Source: Litorilinea aerophila
Lineage (GTDB): Bacteria > Chloroflexota > Anaerolineae > Caldilineales > Caldilineaceae
Assembly: GCA_945897075.1 (NCBI GenBank)
Contig: CAMDEX010000001.1
Span: 1-64,000, forward strand
Direction of reading: 5' to 3'
DNA length: 64,000 nucleotides
The first letter of the stretch is position 1. Every line of letters starts with the position of its first letter. Positions 45,004-55,072 of this stretch are shown here, piece after piece. The notes under the pieces are model-generated. The model searched no databases and was not told where the DNA came from. It saw only the letters and a list, made by a program, of their open reading frames with translations. The position numbers were made by a program, and so were the translations under genes.

Positions 45004-47297
45004 AAGCCAATCCACGATCCTTTTGGCCCTTTGCCGTCTATCTCCTCCTATCCGCCCTCTTTTACGCGCCCATCCTTCTCGGCCTGCGCACCTTCCCCGA
45101 CGGCGACTTTACCCACCACTTCCTGCCTTTCAGCCTCTTCCAGCAGAGCGAATGGCTGGCCGGACGCTGGCTGCCGGTCTGGAATCCCTATACCTACGGC
45201 GGTCATCCCTTTCTGGCCGACGTGCAGACTGCGCTCTTTTATCCCGTCGGCGATCTGCTCCTTCTGCTCACGCTGCCCTTCACCAGCCCCGCCGCCCGTC
45301 TCTACTTTCTGCAGGTGGAGGCGGTGCTGCACATCGCGCTGGCCGGTTTTTTCACCCATCTGCTCGTCCAGCGTTTGACTGGCAGCCGCCAGGCCGCTTT
45401 TACCGCCGGCGCGTTCTTCGCCCTCTCCGGCTACCTGACCGGTTATCCACCCCTGCAAATGGCTATTTTGCGCACGGCCATTTGGCTGCCGCTGATCTTC
45501 TGGCTGCTGCTGCGCGCTGTAGATGAACCGTCCCGCTGGCGCTGGTGGATTGGCGCATCTGCGGCCTGGGCCACGGCCTTCCTGGCCGGACACCCGCAGA
45601 CATTTCTGCATCTGAGCTACGCGGTCGGCGGGTGGATGGGGCTGCTGCTAGTGGCAGGTGGCAGGTGGCAGGTGGCAGGTGGCAGGTGGCAGGTGGCAGG
45701 TGGCAGATGGCAGGTGGCAGGTGGCGACGAAATGGTGACATCCCAATCAACCGTTCAACCAATCAACCGCTTGTTCGGCTTTCTGGTTGTTGGAATCCTC
45801 ACTGCCGCCTTCTCCGCCGTCCAACTCCTGCCCAGCCTGGAATTCGCCCGCCTGAGCGTGCGCGCCAGCGTGGACTACGCCTACGTCAGCGGCGGCTTCC
45901 CCATCCAGGACACCTGGCAACTGCTCTTTCCCGCCATCCTCACCCAATTCTCGCCCCTGTACATCGGCATCCCCGGCCTTTTCCTGGCGCTGCTCGGCCT
46001 TTCCCAATTGCGTTCCATTCACAATTCGCAATTCACCATTCACCATTCACTATTCTTCCCCCTCCTCGCCCTCCTCGCCCTCCTCCTCTCCTTCGGCGCA
46101 CACAGCTTTCTCTACCCCCTCTTCTACCGCTACGCGCCGGGCTGGAATTTTTTCCGAGGACAAGAGCGGGCGGCCTATCTGGTCAGCTTTGGGCTGAGCG
46201 TGCTGGCGGGCTACGGGATGGCCGCCTTGCCGGGTTTGCCCTGGCGTGCGCGACGTCTGGCAGGCGGCGCGTTGGTGGGCTGTCTGGCCGCTGGCGGGCT
46301 GATCTTCGGCCTCATCTGGCAGGCGGCGGGCCGGGGCGCGCTGCCGGATGAGAGGTATTGGTTGGTGGTGAGTTTTTCCCTGCTGGTGGGTGTAGCAGTG
46401 GCCTGGCTGCTCTGGGAAAAAGAGTGGCAGCCTCGACGCGGCTGGGCGTTGACCGCGCTGGGGGTGGCAGTCCTGTTCTGGGCCAACGGGGGGACGAATG
46501 TGGACGATTTTGGTCCGGCGCGCAAGACGCTGCTTGCGCCGGAAGTGGCCGCGACGCAGGCCGCGTTGGGCGACGGGCGCGTCTACAACGAATACCGGGT
46601 CTACGAGGATTACGGCATGTCTATCGGCGCGCAGGATGTGTGGGGCAGCAGTCCGTTGCGGCTGGCGCGCTACGCCGCACTCTTCGACAACTTCCCGCTG
46701 GACCGGATGTGGCGGCTGTTGGGGGTGGAGACGGTTCTCACCTGGCGACAGGGGCTTCCGGTCTCGTCTACGCTCCTGGCCGAATTTCCCCAAGCGACGG
46801 ACACGACATTCCTGCACCGGCTGGTCGAAGCCAATCCCCGCGCCTGGCTGGTACAGGATGTCCAGTTCGTTGACGACGCCACCGCCCTGCCCCTCCTGGC
46901 CGACCACAACTTCGATCTCTCACACACGGCCCTCCTCCCGCCCGACGCCGCTTCCTCCCTTCCTCCCTTCCTCCCTTCCTCCCTTCCTCCCTTTATTCAG
47001 TTTGATCGCCCCGCGCCCAGCCGTCTGCGCGTCACCCTTTCCGACAACCCCGGCGGTCTGCTCGTCATCAGTGAAAACTGGCTGCCGGGTTGGCGGGTGG
47101 ATTCCCCAATCCCCAATCCCCAATCCCCGTTCCCCGTTCTGCGCGCCAACCTCACCCTCCTCGCCCTCCCCATCCCGCCGGGCGATCTGGCCTTCGATCT
47201 GGTCTACTGGCCCGCTTCTCTGAACTGGGGTCTTGCCATCACTGGCGGCGCGCTGCTGGTTGTGGTCGTTGGGTTTTTCTATCGTAGGGCGGACTGA
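45000..47297 (+). CDS. YfhO-like polytopic membrane protein
   Basis: FPDGDFTHHFLPFSLFQQSEWLAGRWLPVWNPYTYGGHPFLADVQTALFYP. Confidence 0.78.
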   Translation: MKANPRSFWPFAVYLLLSALFYAPILLGLRTFPDGDFTHHFLPFSLFQQSEWLAGRWLPVWNPYTYGGHPFLADVQTALFYPVGDLLLLLTLPFTSPAARLYFLQVEAVLHIALAGFFTHLLVQRLTGSRQAAFTAGAFFALSGYLTGYPPLQMAILRTAIWLPLIFWLLLRAVDEPSRWRWWIGASAAWATAFLAGHPQTFLHLSYAVGGWMGLLLVAGGRWQVAGGRWQVAGGRWQVAGGDEMVTSQSTVQPINRLFGFLVVGILTAAFSAVQLLPSLEFARLSVRASVDYAYVSGGFPIQDTWQLLFPAILTQFSPLYIGIPGLFLALLGLSQLRSIHNSQFTIHHSLFFPLLALLALLLSFGAHSFLYPLFYRYAPGWNFFRGQERAAYLVSFGLSVLAGYGMAALPGLPWRARRLAGGALVGCLAAGGLIFGLIWQAAGRGALPDERYWLVVSFSLLVGVAVAWLLWEKEWQPRRGWALTALGVAVLFWANGGTNVDDFGPARKTLLAPEVAATQAALGDGRVYNEYRVYEDYGMSIGAQDVWGSSPLRLARYAALFDNFPLDRMWRLLGVETVLTWRQGLPVSSTLLAEFPQATDTTFLHRLVEANPRAWLVQDVQFVDDATALPLLADHNFDLSHTALLPPDAASSLPPFLPSSLPPFIQFDRPAPSRLRVTLSDNPGGLLVISENWLPGWRVDSPIPNPQSPFPVLRANLTLLALPIPPGDLAFDLVYWPASLNWGLAITGGALLVVVVGFFYRRAD
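45651..45725. repeat. GTGGCAG heptamer array (~10 units) inside the YfhO-like CDS
   Basis: GTGGCAG x8, ATGGCAG, GTGGCAG, GTGGCG; encodes (VAGGRWQ)n. Confidence 0.95.
46951..46990. repeat. CTTCCTCC octamer x5 inside the YfhO-like CDS
   Basis: Counted directly; encodes [13 protein letters not shown]. Confidence 0.92.
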
Positions 47298-47335
47298 CAG
47301 TCCGCGTTACGCGGGGCGGACTGTCAGTCCGCCCT
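47284..47335. repeat. Perfect 22-bp inverted repeat spanning the YfhO-like stop codon
   Basis: GTAGGGCGGACTGACAGTCCGC ... GCGGACTGTCAGTCCGCCCTAC. Confidence 0.92.
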
Positions 47336-47376
47336 ACAAATTTCGTAAAGGTGGGGATGTGTGGTATACGAAAAGG

Positions 47377-47862
47377 ATGAACGCGTTGAGAAATCAATCT
47401 GAAATGACTCACCACCCATTGAACAAAAGCCGCTGGCTTCTGCTGTTGCTACTCGTAGCCGCGGCGGCTGTGTCCACCGCGCTAACCACCAACCTGGGCG
47501 CGTATGCCCACGACGCCGCGGCCGAACACATTCCACGCGGCTTGCTCTTCTCCGCTGCGATTGCCGACGGTAATTTTTTCCCCGCCTGGACACAGTTTCT
47601 GCATGTGGGGCTGGGCAGCCCGCTCTTTACTTTTCAGCCGCCCCTGCCCTATTATGGCATGGACCTCTTGGCGCGCCTGGGGTTGGCCCACCCGTTGGGC
47701 TGGCGGGTGCTGCTCGGCGGGGGATTGCTGGTGGCCTTTCTGGGCGCGTTCGCGCTGGTGCATTTGGCAACGGGCAGACGTTGGGCAGGCTTAGCCACCG
47801 CAGCCTCGCCCGACATCTCAAACCGGCTCCGTATCGGCGTCTATGATGGCAGCGACCAATAA
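47377..47862 (+). pseudogene. Truncated 5' duplicate of the 52724 membrane glycosyltransferase gene
   Basis: LNKSRWLLLLLLVAAAAVSTALTTNLGAYAHDAAAEHIPRGLLFSAAIADGNF... nearly identical to the 52724 product; homology ends near 47790. Confidence 0.85.
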
Positions 47863-47943
47863 TTCGTGCCAGTCATCGCTGATGATACAGTGCGCAACTA
47901 CACACCTATCAGGCTGAGGTCACGATTCGTGATACAGGAACTT

Positions 47944-50196
47944 GCAGTGAAGACACAACGCGTGTGGCGTCGGATGGAAGGTTGGCGCGGCTTTCGGCTG
48001 ACGGTGCCGTGGCTTGTCTTCGCCCTGTTGCTCCTGTGGGGCTGGCGTGTAGGGAACCCGGCGCACAACCTGCCTGCCTACGGTGATGTACTGGAAGTTG
48101 TCTGGATCACTGACTGGTATGATGGGGTTGTGCGTGGCACACATTCTGCTTCTTCCTACCCATTGATCTTCTACCCGGCGGGCTGGCGCGTTGCTACCTA
48201 TGCAGGCGGCCCAACGCTCTTGTTGGCATTGCTGCCATTAAATTGGCTGGGTGGCCCTGCGTTTGCCTATAATGTAGCGACAATATTAACGCTGGCGCTT
48301 TCATTTGCCGGGATGCAAACCGTGGTGCGTAGGGAGGTTGATGTACTGCCGGCGACCGTTGCCGCGCTGCTCTATACTTTTTGGGGCTTTCATTGGTTCC
48401 GCATCGCCGGTCATATGAATGTATTGATTGCGACCAGTCTGCTGCCGTGGTTGCTGTGGAGCCTGGAACGGTCGGTCGCGCCGACGCGACACTCCGTGGC
48501 CTGGTCGGCGCTGGCCGGTCTAGTGTGGATGCTCATGATTCTCAGTTCATGGTATTTTCTGTTTATGGGTGCCATGCTGTTGGGCGGATGGTGGCTGGCG
48601 CGACAAGCATCCCTTCTTAAAGCAGATAGAGACAAATTCTTTTCCACCGTGTCCATTCGCAGACTGTTAATCCCGACTGTAGTCGCCTTGCTGCCCTGTA
48701 TCCCGTTTCTTCTCTTCTTTGTGTATGAGAGCAACGCCGCGCAGGCGGCCTATTACGACATTACACATGTTGCATTGTGGGATGCCAGCCTGAATAGTTT
48801 TCCAATACCCAACGTTGCCCATCCGTGGTTAGCAGGCCTATCCAGCGTCATCTACCAGGGGCCAACGAACGAACCAGGCCAGGCCAACTTTGGATTTTTG
48901 GCTTTCCTGATGGCGGTGTTGGCGATCCGGCCGGCGTTGCGCGACCGACGCTGGTGGCCGGCATTGATGCTCACCGGCATCGGACTAGCCCTGAGCCTAG
49001 GGCTGACCCTGAAATGGAACGGCCAGGTTATCCAGTGGGAAGCGTTACGCGGCCTGGATACAATCCTGTGGCGGCTTGGGTATCTGCTCAAACCCGATTT
49101 TTTCACTGCGCCGCATCCAATATCGCCATTCGACACGGCAGTTCCGTTGCCGGGGCTATTGCTCAGTAGCCTCGTGCCGTTCTGGGAGCGAGCGCGGGTC
49201 TTTGCACGTTATGCGTTGCTGGCCAGCGTTGGCCTCTATTCACTTACAGCATTGAGTCTGGCACAGGTACGCTATGGTTGGGTGCGGGGGCTATTGGCCC
49301 TGCTGCTAGTCATCGAGTTGCTTCCACCGCCTACGGATAGCGTACCGTTTCCACCTGTCGAACACCCCGCCTTTGCCTGGTTGCGTCAACACGGCACTCC
49401 TGAGCAGGGTATCGTGGATTTAGATGCGTGGCAGCCAGACCGGCTCTACTTGCCCAACCGCGGGCAGACGCTGCTGGCGACGGAGTACCATCAGCAGCCG
49501 ACTGTGGCAGGGGCTGGCAGTATTCTGCCCGCGCACGTAGCATTTCTGGATCAATGGTTAGCGACACATCCGCATCCTTTCACCGACTCATCATTCGCTC
49601 CGTTGTGGCGCTATATCGGTGTACGCTATATCATTTTTCATGTTTCAGGTAGTTATGCACAAGTACTGTTGCGTGAGGCCGCACAGAATCCCGATTTGCA
49701 GAATCGCGGCTGCTTCGATCCGCCGCCAGGACGTAATCCATGGTCATATCCGATCTGCATCCTGGAGGTGACAACCTGGCCAACTCCCAGCTTCAACGTC
49801 CTGACATCGGAGGGGTGGTCGGGTACGGAGGAATGGGGCCGTTGGATAGAAGGAACGTCTGGCAGTGGTGTCTGGATGGCGGCGCGACGCGTGTCGTATC
49901 GCCTCAAAATCGAAGCTTTCCCGGTTTGCGATGCCAATCGCCCCCAACGAATAGTGGTGGAGGTCAATGGGGCAACAGTGGCGACTCACACATGGGATGA
50001 CTGTGAGTCGTGGTTGGCGGAGATCGCTCTGTCTGCGCAACAAATCACCATTGGCTGGAATGAATTGACGCTCCGTTCAGCCTATGCTGCGCGACCGGTG
50101 GATATCACCGATGGAAGCAATAGTGATACCCGCTGGCTATCGGTAGGTTTAACCAGACTGGAAATTACGCCAATTCTTCACCCTCCTTCGAATTGA
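47944..50196 (+). CDS. Polytopic membrane protein, glycosyltransferase-like
   Basis: Multiple TM segments; LPAYGDVLEVVWITDWYDGVVRGTHSASSYPLIFYPAGWRV. Exact start uncertain. Confidence 0.65.
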   Translation, partial: AVKTQRVWRRMEGWRGFRLTVPWLVFALLLLWGWRVGNPAHNLPAYGDVLEVVWITDWYDGVVRGTHSASSYPLIFYPAGWRVATYAGGPTLLLALLPLNWLGGPAFAYNVATILTLALSFAGMQTVVRREVDVLPATVAALLYTFWGFHWFRIAGHMNVLIATSLLPWLLWSLERSVAPTRHSVAWSALAGLVWMLMILSSWYFLFMGAMLLGGWWLARQASLLKADRDKFFSTVSIRRLLIPTVVALLPCIPFLLFFVYESNAAQAAYYDITHVALWDASLNSFPIPNVAHPWLAGLSSVIYQGPTNEPGQANFGFLAFLMAVLAIRPALRDRRWWPALMLTGIGLALSLGLTLKWNGQVIQWEALRGLDTILWRLGYLLKPDFFTAPHPISPFDTAVPLPGLLLSSLVPFWERARVFARYALLASVGLYSLTALSLAQVRYGWVRGLLALLLVIELLPPPTDSVPFPPVEHPAFAWLRQHGTPEQGIVDLDAWQPDRLYLPNRGQTLLATEYHQQPTVAGAGSILPAHVAFLDQWLATHPHPFTDSSFAPLWRYIGVRYIIFHVSGSYAQVLLREAAQNPDLQNRGCFDPPPGRNPWSYPICILEVTTWPTPSFNVLTSEGWSGTEEWGRWIEGTSGSGVWMAARRVSYRLKIEAFPVCDANRPQRIVVEVNGATVATHTWDDCESWLAEIALSAQQITIGWNELTLRSAYAARPVDITDGSNSDTRWLSVGLTRLEITPILHPPSN

Positions 50197-50283
50197 TACC
50201 CTCCACCACTTTCAATGAAAAAGAAAAAGCGATAATCCGAAGATTTCAGCACGAACCCGTGTAAACTCAATGTTTGACAGTGC

Positions 50284-52710
50284 ATGAAATTCAGTGATGG
50301 CAACCAACTCTCTTATACAATTGTCGACAAGGATACTAAATTGTCAGGTCAACTACCGCCGTCTGCGGCCAAGTACAGATGGCTGACGGGGGCGAACAGC
50401 CGTTGGTTTCTGCTATTCGTCTTGGTGTCGGCGGCCGCCGTCTCCACGGCTATCACCATCAATCTGGGCGCATATGCCCACGATGCTGCATCCGCACACG
50501 TGCCCCGTGGCTTCATCTTCTCCGCTGCCATCTCTGATGGATTCTTGCAACCCCGCTGGGTGCAATTCCTCCATATAGGCTTGGGTAGTCCGCTCTTTAC
50601 TTTTCAGCCCTCACGTCCTTATTACGGGATGGACATCCTGGCCCGTCTGGGCCTGGCCCATCCGTTGGGTTGGAGGGTGTTGATCGGCGGCGGTCTGCTG
50701 GCCGCCTTTCTGGGCACATTCTACCTGGTTCGCCTGGCAACAGATCGATCCTGGCCTGCTCTGGCTGCTGCCGCCGCCTATCTTTACGCTCCTTATATGC
50801 TACACAATGCTCTGGTGCGGGGGTCCAACGAAGTCTTTGGCATGTTTCTCTACCCCTGGGTGCTGTGGGGACTGCTGTGGTTAGCCCAATCACCGAGTGG
50901 AAGACGCTTTGTGGTCGCTACGCTGATTTGGGCTGCCAGTATCGGAATGCACGTGCTGGCTCCGCTGATGCTGGCACCGATAGCATTGTTGACGGCGTTC
51001 ATCGCTGGTTGGCGCTGGCGCACACCCGCGCCGTTGTTGGTATTGCTTGTGGGTGGCCTGTTGATGAGTCCCGTCTGGCTGCCCATCCTGGAGGAACAGA
51101 GTTACGTTCAGATCGAGCGTGACTTCGACAGCCCGGCAGCGATTCCTTTAGATAACCCGATTCCCCTAGACCGCCTGTTGGCCCCACCAACAGTCTACGA
51201 TATCCAGCGCGACAATAACAGCATGGGCGACCGTATCGGACTTCTGCACACTCTTTTGTTGCTCCTCGGTCTGCCAGGTACTCTCGTGGCCTTCCGGCAA
51301 CGTCGCCGGGCTTTGGGTGTGACGATTGGACTGGCGACAGTGTTTGGATTGGTGTTCCTGTGGCTTCTCACAGCTTCTTCGGATCTGATCTGGCAACTGT
51401 TTGATCCACTATTGCATAGAGTACAATATCGGATGCGCTTGATGGGGATACAGGCCCTTGTGGTATCCATTGGGATCGGCGGATTGGCTGCTCTAGTCGC
51501 AACGCGCTGGCAGAAACTGCTTGGTCTGGTTCTGACTCTGCTGTTCCTACTGCTTGGGATCCCTGCGCTCTATGTGAATCTGCAACACCGTATTGGCAGT
51601 TTTGACGGGGTAATCACGTTTGACTACGTGCGGGCCATCGAATGGCAGACATCGGGTGCCGGCTTGACATCGTACGGGGAATTTCTCCCCTTCTGGCGGA
51701 GACAGATCTTTAACGACGCGATCCTGGCCGAGTTGGGCCAGGACTTCGACCCGGAGGCGCGCCCCCTGGCTCACCCCCCGGCAGGGGTACGCGTACTGGA
51801 CGCCCACGTCACATCCAGTTCCTGGGCGCTGGATTTGGAGAGCGCGCAACCTGCAACCGTCACGCTCTACCTGCTCTACTATCCCCGCTGGCAGGCGCTT
51901 CTGGACGGCGCGCCGGTTGCAATTCATCCAGAGGCAGAGACGGGGTATGTGCAACTGGAGCTGCCCGCAGGCCGCCACAATCTGATTCTCCACTACGGGC
52001 ACAGTACATTGCAGAGGATAGGCACCGGGATCAGCCTATTGATTGCTCTGAGCCTGCTCGTTCTGGCGATCCGGGGGAAAAGGCCAGGCGAGAGTGTTGC
52101 CGCTGTTGAATCTGCTGCGAAAGGGGTGTGGGAAGCCGCGCCGCCACTCTGGTTGCTGGTGGGACTGGCCCTTTTTTTGGGGAGCAAATGGGCGGTGATC
52201 GACCCGTATACAACGATTTTTCGCTGCCAATCCACCGTGGAACGGGTCTGCGGCGTAGATGCAACGGTGGATGTGGCCTTTGTCGGCGCTCCCAGCTTGC
52301 GGGGGTATACACTCGGCGACAATCGGTTCCGCCCTGGCGGGACGGCGCAGGTCGTTCTCTTTTGGGAAGGAGAGAGCGATAGCCTCCCGATGCTCAAGAA
52401 TTTTGTCCACATCCGCAACAGCCAGCCGGACCAACTGATCAACCCCCGCACCGGCAGCGACATCTGGGCGCAAGAGGATCACTTGACGCCCGGCGGTCTG
52501 TTTTTGCGCGATTTCTCGCCTGGGCGACTCTATCAGGACGAATTCCGCGTGGCGCTGCCTGCGGATATGCCACCGGGGGAATACTTTCTGGAAGTCGGTT
52601 GGTTCAACCCAGAGACCGGGGAACAGACTGAGCCGGTTGACGAGTCACTGATGCCGCCGCTGCGCGAGTTGTGGCGTTCGGTCCTGCTGCCCTCCATTAC
52701 AGTAGAATAG
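50284..52710 (+). CDS. Large polytopic membrane protein, paralog of 52724-55060
   Basis: INLGAYAHDAASAHVPRGFIFSAAISDGFLQPRWVQFLHIGLGSPLFTFQP...; C-terminal LPSITVE shared. Confidence 0.78.
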   Translation: MKFSDGNQLSYTIVDKDTKLSGQLPPSAAKYRWLTGANSRWFLLFVLVSAAAVSTAITINLGAYAHDAASAHVPRGFIFSAAISDGFLQPRWVQFLHIGLGSPLFTFQPSRPYYGMDILARLGLAHPLGWRVLIGGGLLAAFLGTFYLVRLATDRSWPALAAAAAYLYAPYMLHNALVRGSNEVFGMFLYPWVLWGLLWLAQSPSGRRFVVATLIWAASIGMHVLAPLMLAPIALLTAFIAGWRWRTPAPLLVLLVGGLLMSPVWLPILEEQSYVQIERDFDSPAAIPLDNPIPLDRLLAPPTVYDIQRDNNSMGDRIGLLHTLLLLLGLPGTLVAFRQRRRALGVTIGLATVFGLVFLWLLTASSDLIWQLFDPLLHRVQYRMRLMGIQALVVSIGIGGLAALVATRWQKLLGLVLTLLFLLLGIPALYVNLQHRIGSFDGVITFDYVRAIEWQTSGAGLTSYGEFLPFWRRQIFNDAILAELGQDFDPEARPLAHPPAGVRVLDAHVTSSSWALDLESAQPATVTLYLLYYPRWQALLDGAPVAIHPEAETGYVQLELPAGRHNLILHYGHSTLQRIGTGISLLIALSLLVLAIRGKRPGESVAAVESAAKGVWEAAPPLWLLVGLALFLGSKWAVIDPYTTIFRCQSTVERVCGVDATVDVAFVGAPSLRGYTLGDNRFRPGGTAQVVLFWEGESDSLPMLKNFVHIRNSQPDQLINPRTGSDIWAQEDHLTPGGLFLRDFSPGRLYQDEFRVALPADMPPGEYFLEVGWFNPETGEQTEPVDESLMPPLRELWRSVLLPSITVE

Positions 52711-52723
52711 AAATGGAATCGAA

Positions 52724-55060
52724 ATGTCCTCCCATCTATTGAACAAAAGCCGCTGGCTTCTGCTCTTGCTACTCGTAGCCGCGGTAGCTGTGTCCACCGC
52801 GCTGACCACCAATCTGGGCGCGTATGCCCACGACGCTGCGGCCGAACACATCCCGCGCGGCCTCCTCTTCTCCGCCGCGATTGCCGACGGCAATTTCTAT
52901 CCCGCCTGGACACAATTTCTGCATGTGGGGCTGGGCAGCCCGCTCTTTACCTTTCAGCCGCCCCTGCCCTACTACGGCCTGGATTTCTTGGCGCGCCTGG
53001 GGTTGGCCCACCCGTTGGGCTGGCGGGCGCTGATTGGCGGGGGGTTGCTGGTGGCCTTTCTGGGAGCGTTCGCGCTGGCCCACTTGGCAACGGGCAGACG
53101 CTGGGCCGCCCTGGCCGCGGCCACGGCCTATCTCTATGCGCCCTACGTGCTGCGCAATGCGCTGGAACGCGGCTCCAACGAAGCCTTTGGGATGTTTCTC
53201 TATCCCTGGGTGTTGTGGGGTCTGCTGCGTCTGGCCCAATCCCCCTCGGCGGGCCGCTTCGTTGTGGCCGCGCTGATCTGGGCAGCCAGTATCGGTATGC
53301 ACGTGTTGGCCCCGTTGATGCTGGCCCCGGTGGCCCTGCTGGTAGCCGTCATCACCGGCTGGCGTTGGCGCACCCCCGCGCCGCTGCTGGCGCTGCTCGT
53401 CGGCGGCCTGCTGATGAGCTTTCTCTGGCTGCCACTGCTGGAGGAGCAGAGTTATGTGCATATTGAACAGAATTTCAGCGATGCCACAGCGATCCCGCTG
53501 AACAACCCAATTCCCCTGGAAAACCTGCTGGCCTTGCCCGCAGTCTATGACACCCAGCGCGAGAACAACGGCGTGGGCGACCGCATCGGTCTGCTCCACA
53601 CGCTGCTCCTGCTGCTGGCGGTGCCCGCCGCGCTCTACGCCCTCCGCCAGCGACGTTATGGCCTGGCGTTGACGCTGGGGCTGGCGACAGCGGTTGGGCT
53701 GACTCTTTTTTGGCTTTTTATGGAGTCGTCCAATCCGGTTTGGCAATTGTTCGACCCGCTCCTGCACCGGGTGCAATACCGCACGCGTCTGATGGGTGTG
53801 CAGGCGCTGGCCGCGTCGGTGGCCGTGGGCGGGATGGTGGCGTTGGCGTCCGTGCGCCGGGAAAAAGTGATCGCCTTGATCCTCAGCGCGCTGCTTCTCC
53901 TCATTGCCCTTCCCTCGCTACACGTAGACCTGCAACACCGCTTTGGCAGCTTTGCGGACAGCATCACCCGCGCGGATGTGCGCGCTATCGAATGGCAGGG
54001 ATCGGGCACGGCCCTGACCGCCTTCGGGGAATTCCTGCCCCGCTGGCGCGAGAAACCTTTCGACGACGCTCTGCTGGCCGAGTTGGGCCACGATTTCGAT
54101 CCCCAAGCACGCCCCCTGGCCCAGCCACCCGCGCATGTACGCGTCCTCTCCGCCCAGGTCACGTCCAGCGACTGGGCCTTGCATCTGGAGAGCAGCCAGG
54201 CAGAAACAATCACCCTATACCTGTTATACTATCCCCATTGGCGCGCATTTCTGGATGAGACACCGCTGGCGATCCGTCCGCAAGCGGAGACGGGCTACGT
54301 TCAGTTCGATCTGCCCGCGGGCAACCACCGCCTGGTGTTACGCTACAGCCGCGGCCCGCTACAGTGGGCCGGTTTGGCCGTCAGCGGGGTGATCGCTCTG
54401 CTTCTGCTGCTCGTGGGAATCGGTGGGATGTGGCGAGGGCGCTTTTATCAGAGTGGGGCGCGCAGCCTGCCCATCGCACAGGAAGCCGCGCCATCTGTCT
54501 GGCTTTTGCTGGGGTTGGCGCTCTTTCTGGGGCTGAAGTGGACGGTCATTGACCCGTCTACAACCCTTTTCCGCTGCCAGTCTACAGCCGAGCGGGTCTG
54601 CGGCGCGGGTGCGACGGTAGATGTGGCCTTTGCCGGCGCTCCCAGTCTGGTTGGTTATACAATTGGCAACAACCAGGCCCGGCCCGGCGAAAGCGTGTAC
54701 GTCGCTCTCTTTTGGGAAGGGCAGGCCGACAGCCTCCCGCTGCTCAAGAGTTTCGTTCACATCCGCAACAGCCAACCGGAGCAGACGGTCAATCCCCGCA
54801 CGGGCAGCGACATCTGGGCGCAGGAGGATCACGTGACGCCGGGCGGTCTGCCTCTGCGGGAGTTCTCGCCCGGACGGCTTTACCGGGACGAGTTTCGCAT
54901 CGTGCTGCCGGCAGATATGCCACCGGGGGAATACTTCCTGGAAGTGGGCTGGTTCAACCCCGAAACCGGCGAGCAACTCGACCCGTTGGATGAAACGATG
55001 CAGCCACCCTTGCGTGAATTGTGGCGCTCGGTGCTGCTGCCCTCAATCACTGTGGAGTAG
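52724..55060 (+). CDS. Large polytopic membrane protein (PTPS-related/YfhO-like)
   Basis: AEHIPRGLLFSAAIADGNFYPAWTQFLHVGLGSPLFTFQPPLPYYGLDFLARLGLAHPLGWRALIGGGLL. Confidence 0.78.
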   Translation: MSSHLLNKSRWLLLLLLVAAVAVSTALTTNLGAYAHDAAAEHIPRGLLFSAAIADGNFYPAWTQFLHVGLGSPLFTFQPPLPYYGLDFLARLGLAHPLGWRALIGGGLLVAFLGAFALAHLATGRRWAALAAATAYLYAPYVLRNALERGSNEAFGMFLYPWVLWGLLRLAQSPSAGRFVVAALIWAASIGMHVLAPLMLAPVALLVAVITGWRWRTPAPLLALLVGGLLMSFLWLPLLEEQSYVHIEQNFSDATAIPLNNPIPLENLLALPAVYDTQRENNGVGDRIGLLHTLLLLLAVPAALYALRQRRYGLALTLGLATAVGLTLFWLFMESSNPVWQLFDPLLHRVQYRTRLMGVQALAASVAVGGMVALASVRREKVIALILSALLLLIALPSLHVDLQHRFGSFADSITRADVRAIEWQGSGTALTAFGEFLPRWREKPFDDALLAELGHDFDPQARPLAQPPAHVRVLSAQVTSSDWALHLESSQAETITLYLLYYPHWRAFLDETPLAIRPQAETGYVQFDLPAGNHRLVLRYSRGPLQWAGLAVSGVIALLLLLVGIGGMWRGRFYQSGARSLPIAQEAAPSVWLLLGLALFLGLKWTVIDPSTTLFRCQSTAERVCGAGATVDVAFAGAPSLVGYTIGNNQARPGESVYVALFWEGQADSLPLLKSFVHIRNSQPEQTVNPRTGSDIWAQEDHVTPGGLPLREFSPGRLYRDEFRIVLPADMPPGEYFLEVGWFNPETGEQLDPLDETMQPPLRELWRSVLLPSITVE

Positions 55061-55072
55061 AATTTTAGCCCT

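Noticed and set aside
45651-45725. Possible CRISPR array
   Set aside because: Contiguous 7-nt units without spacers; same for the other heptamer arrays. No cas genes in the window.
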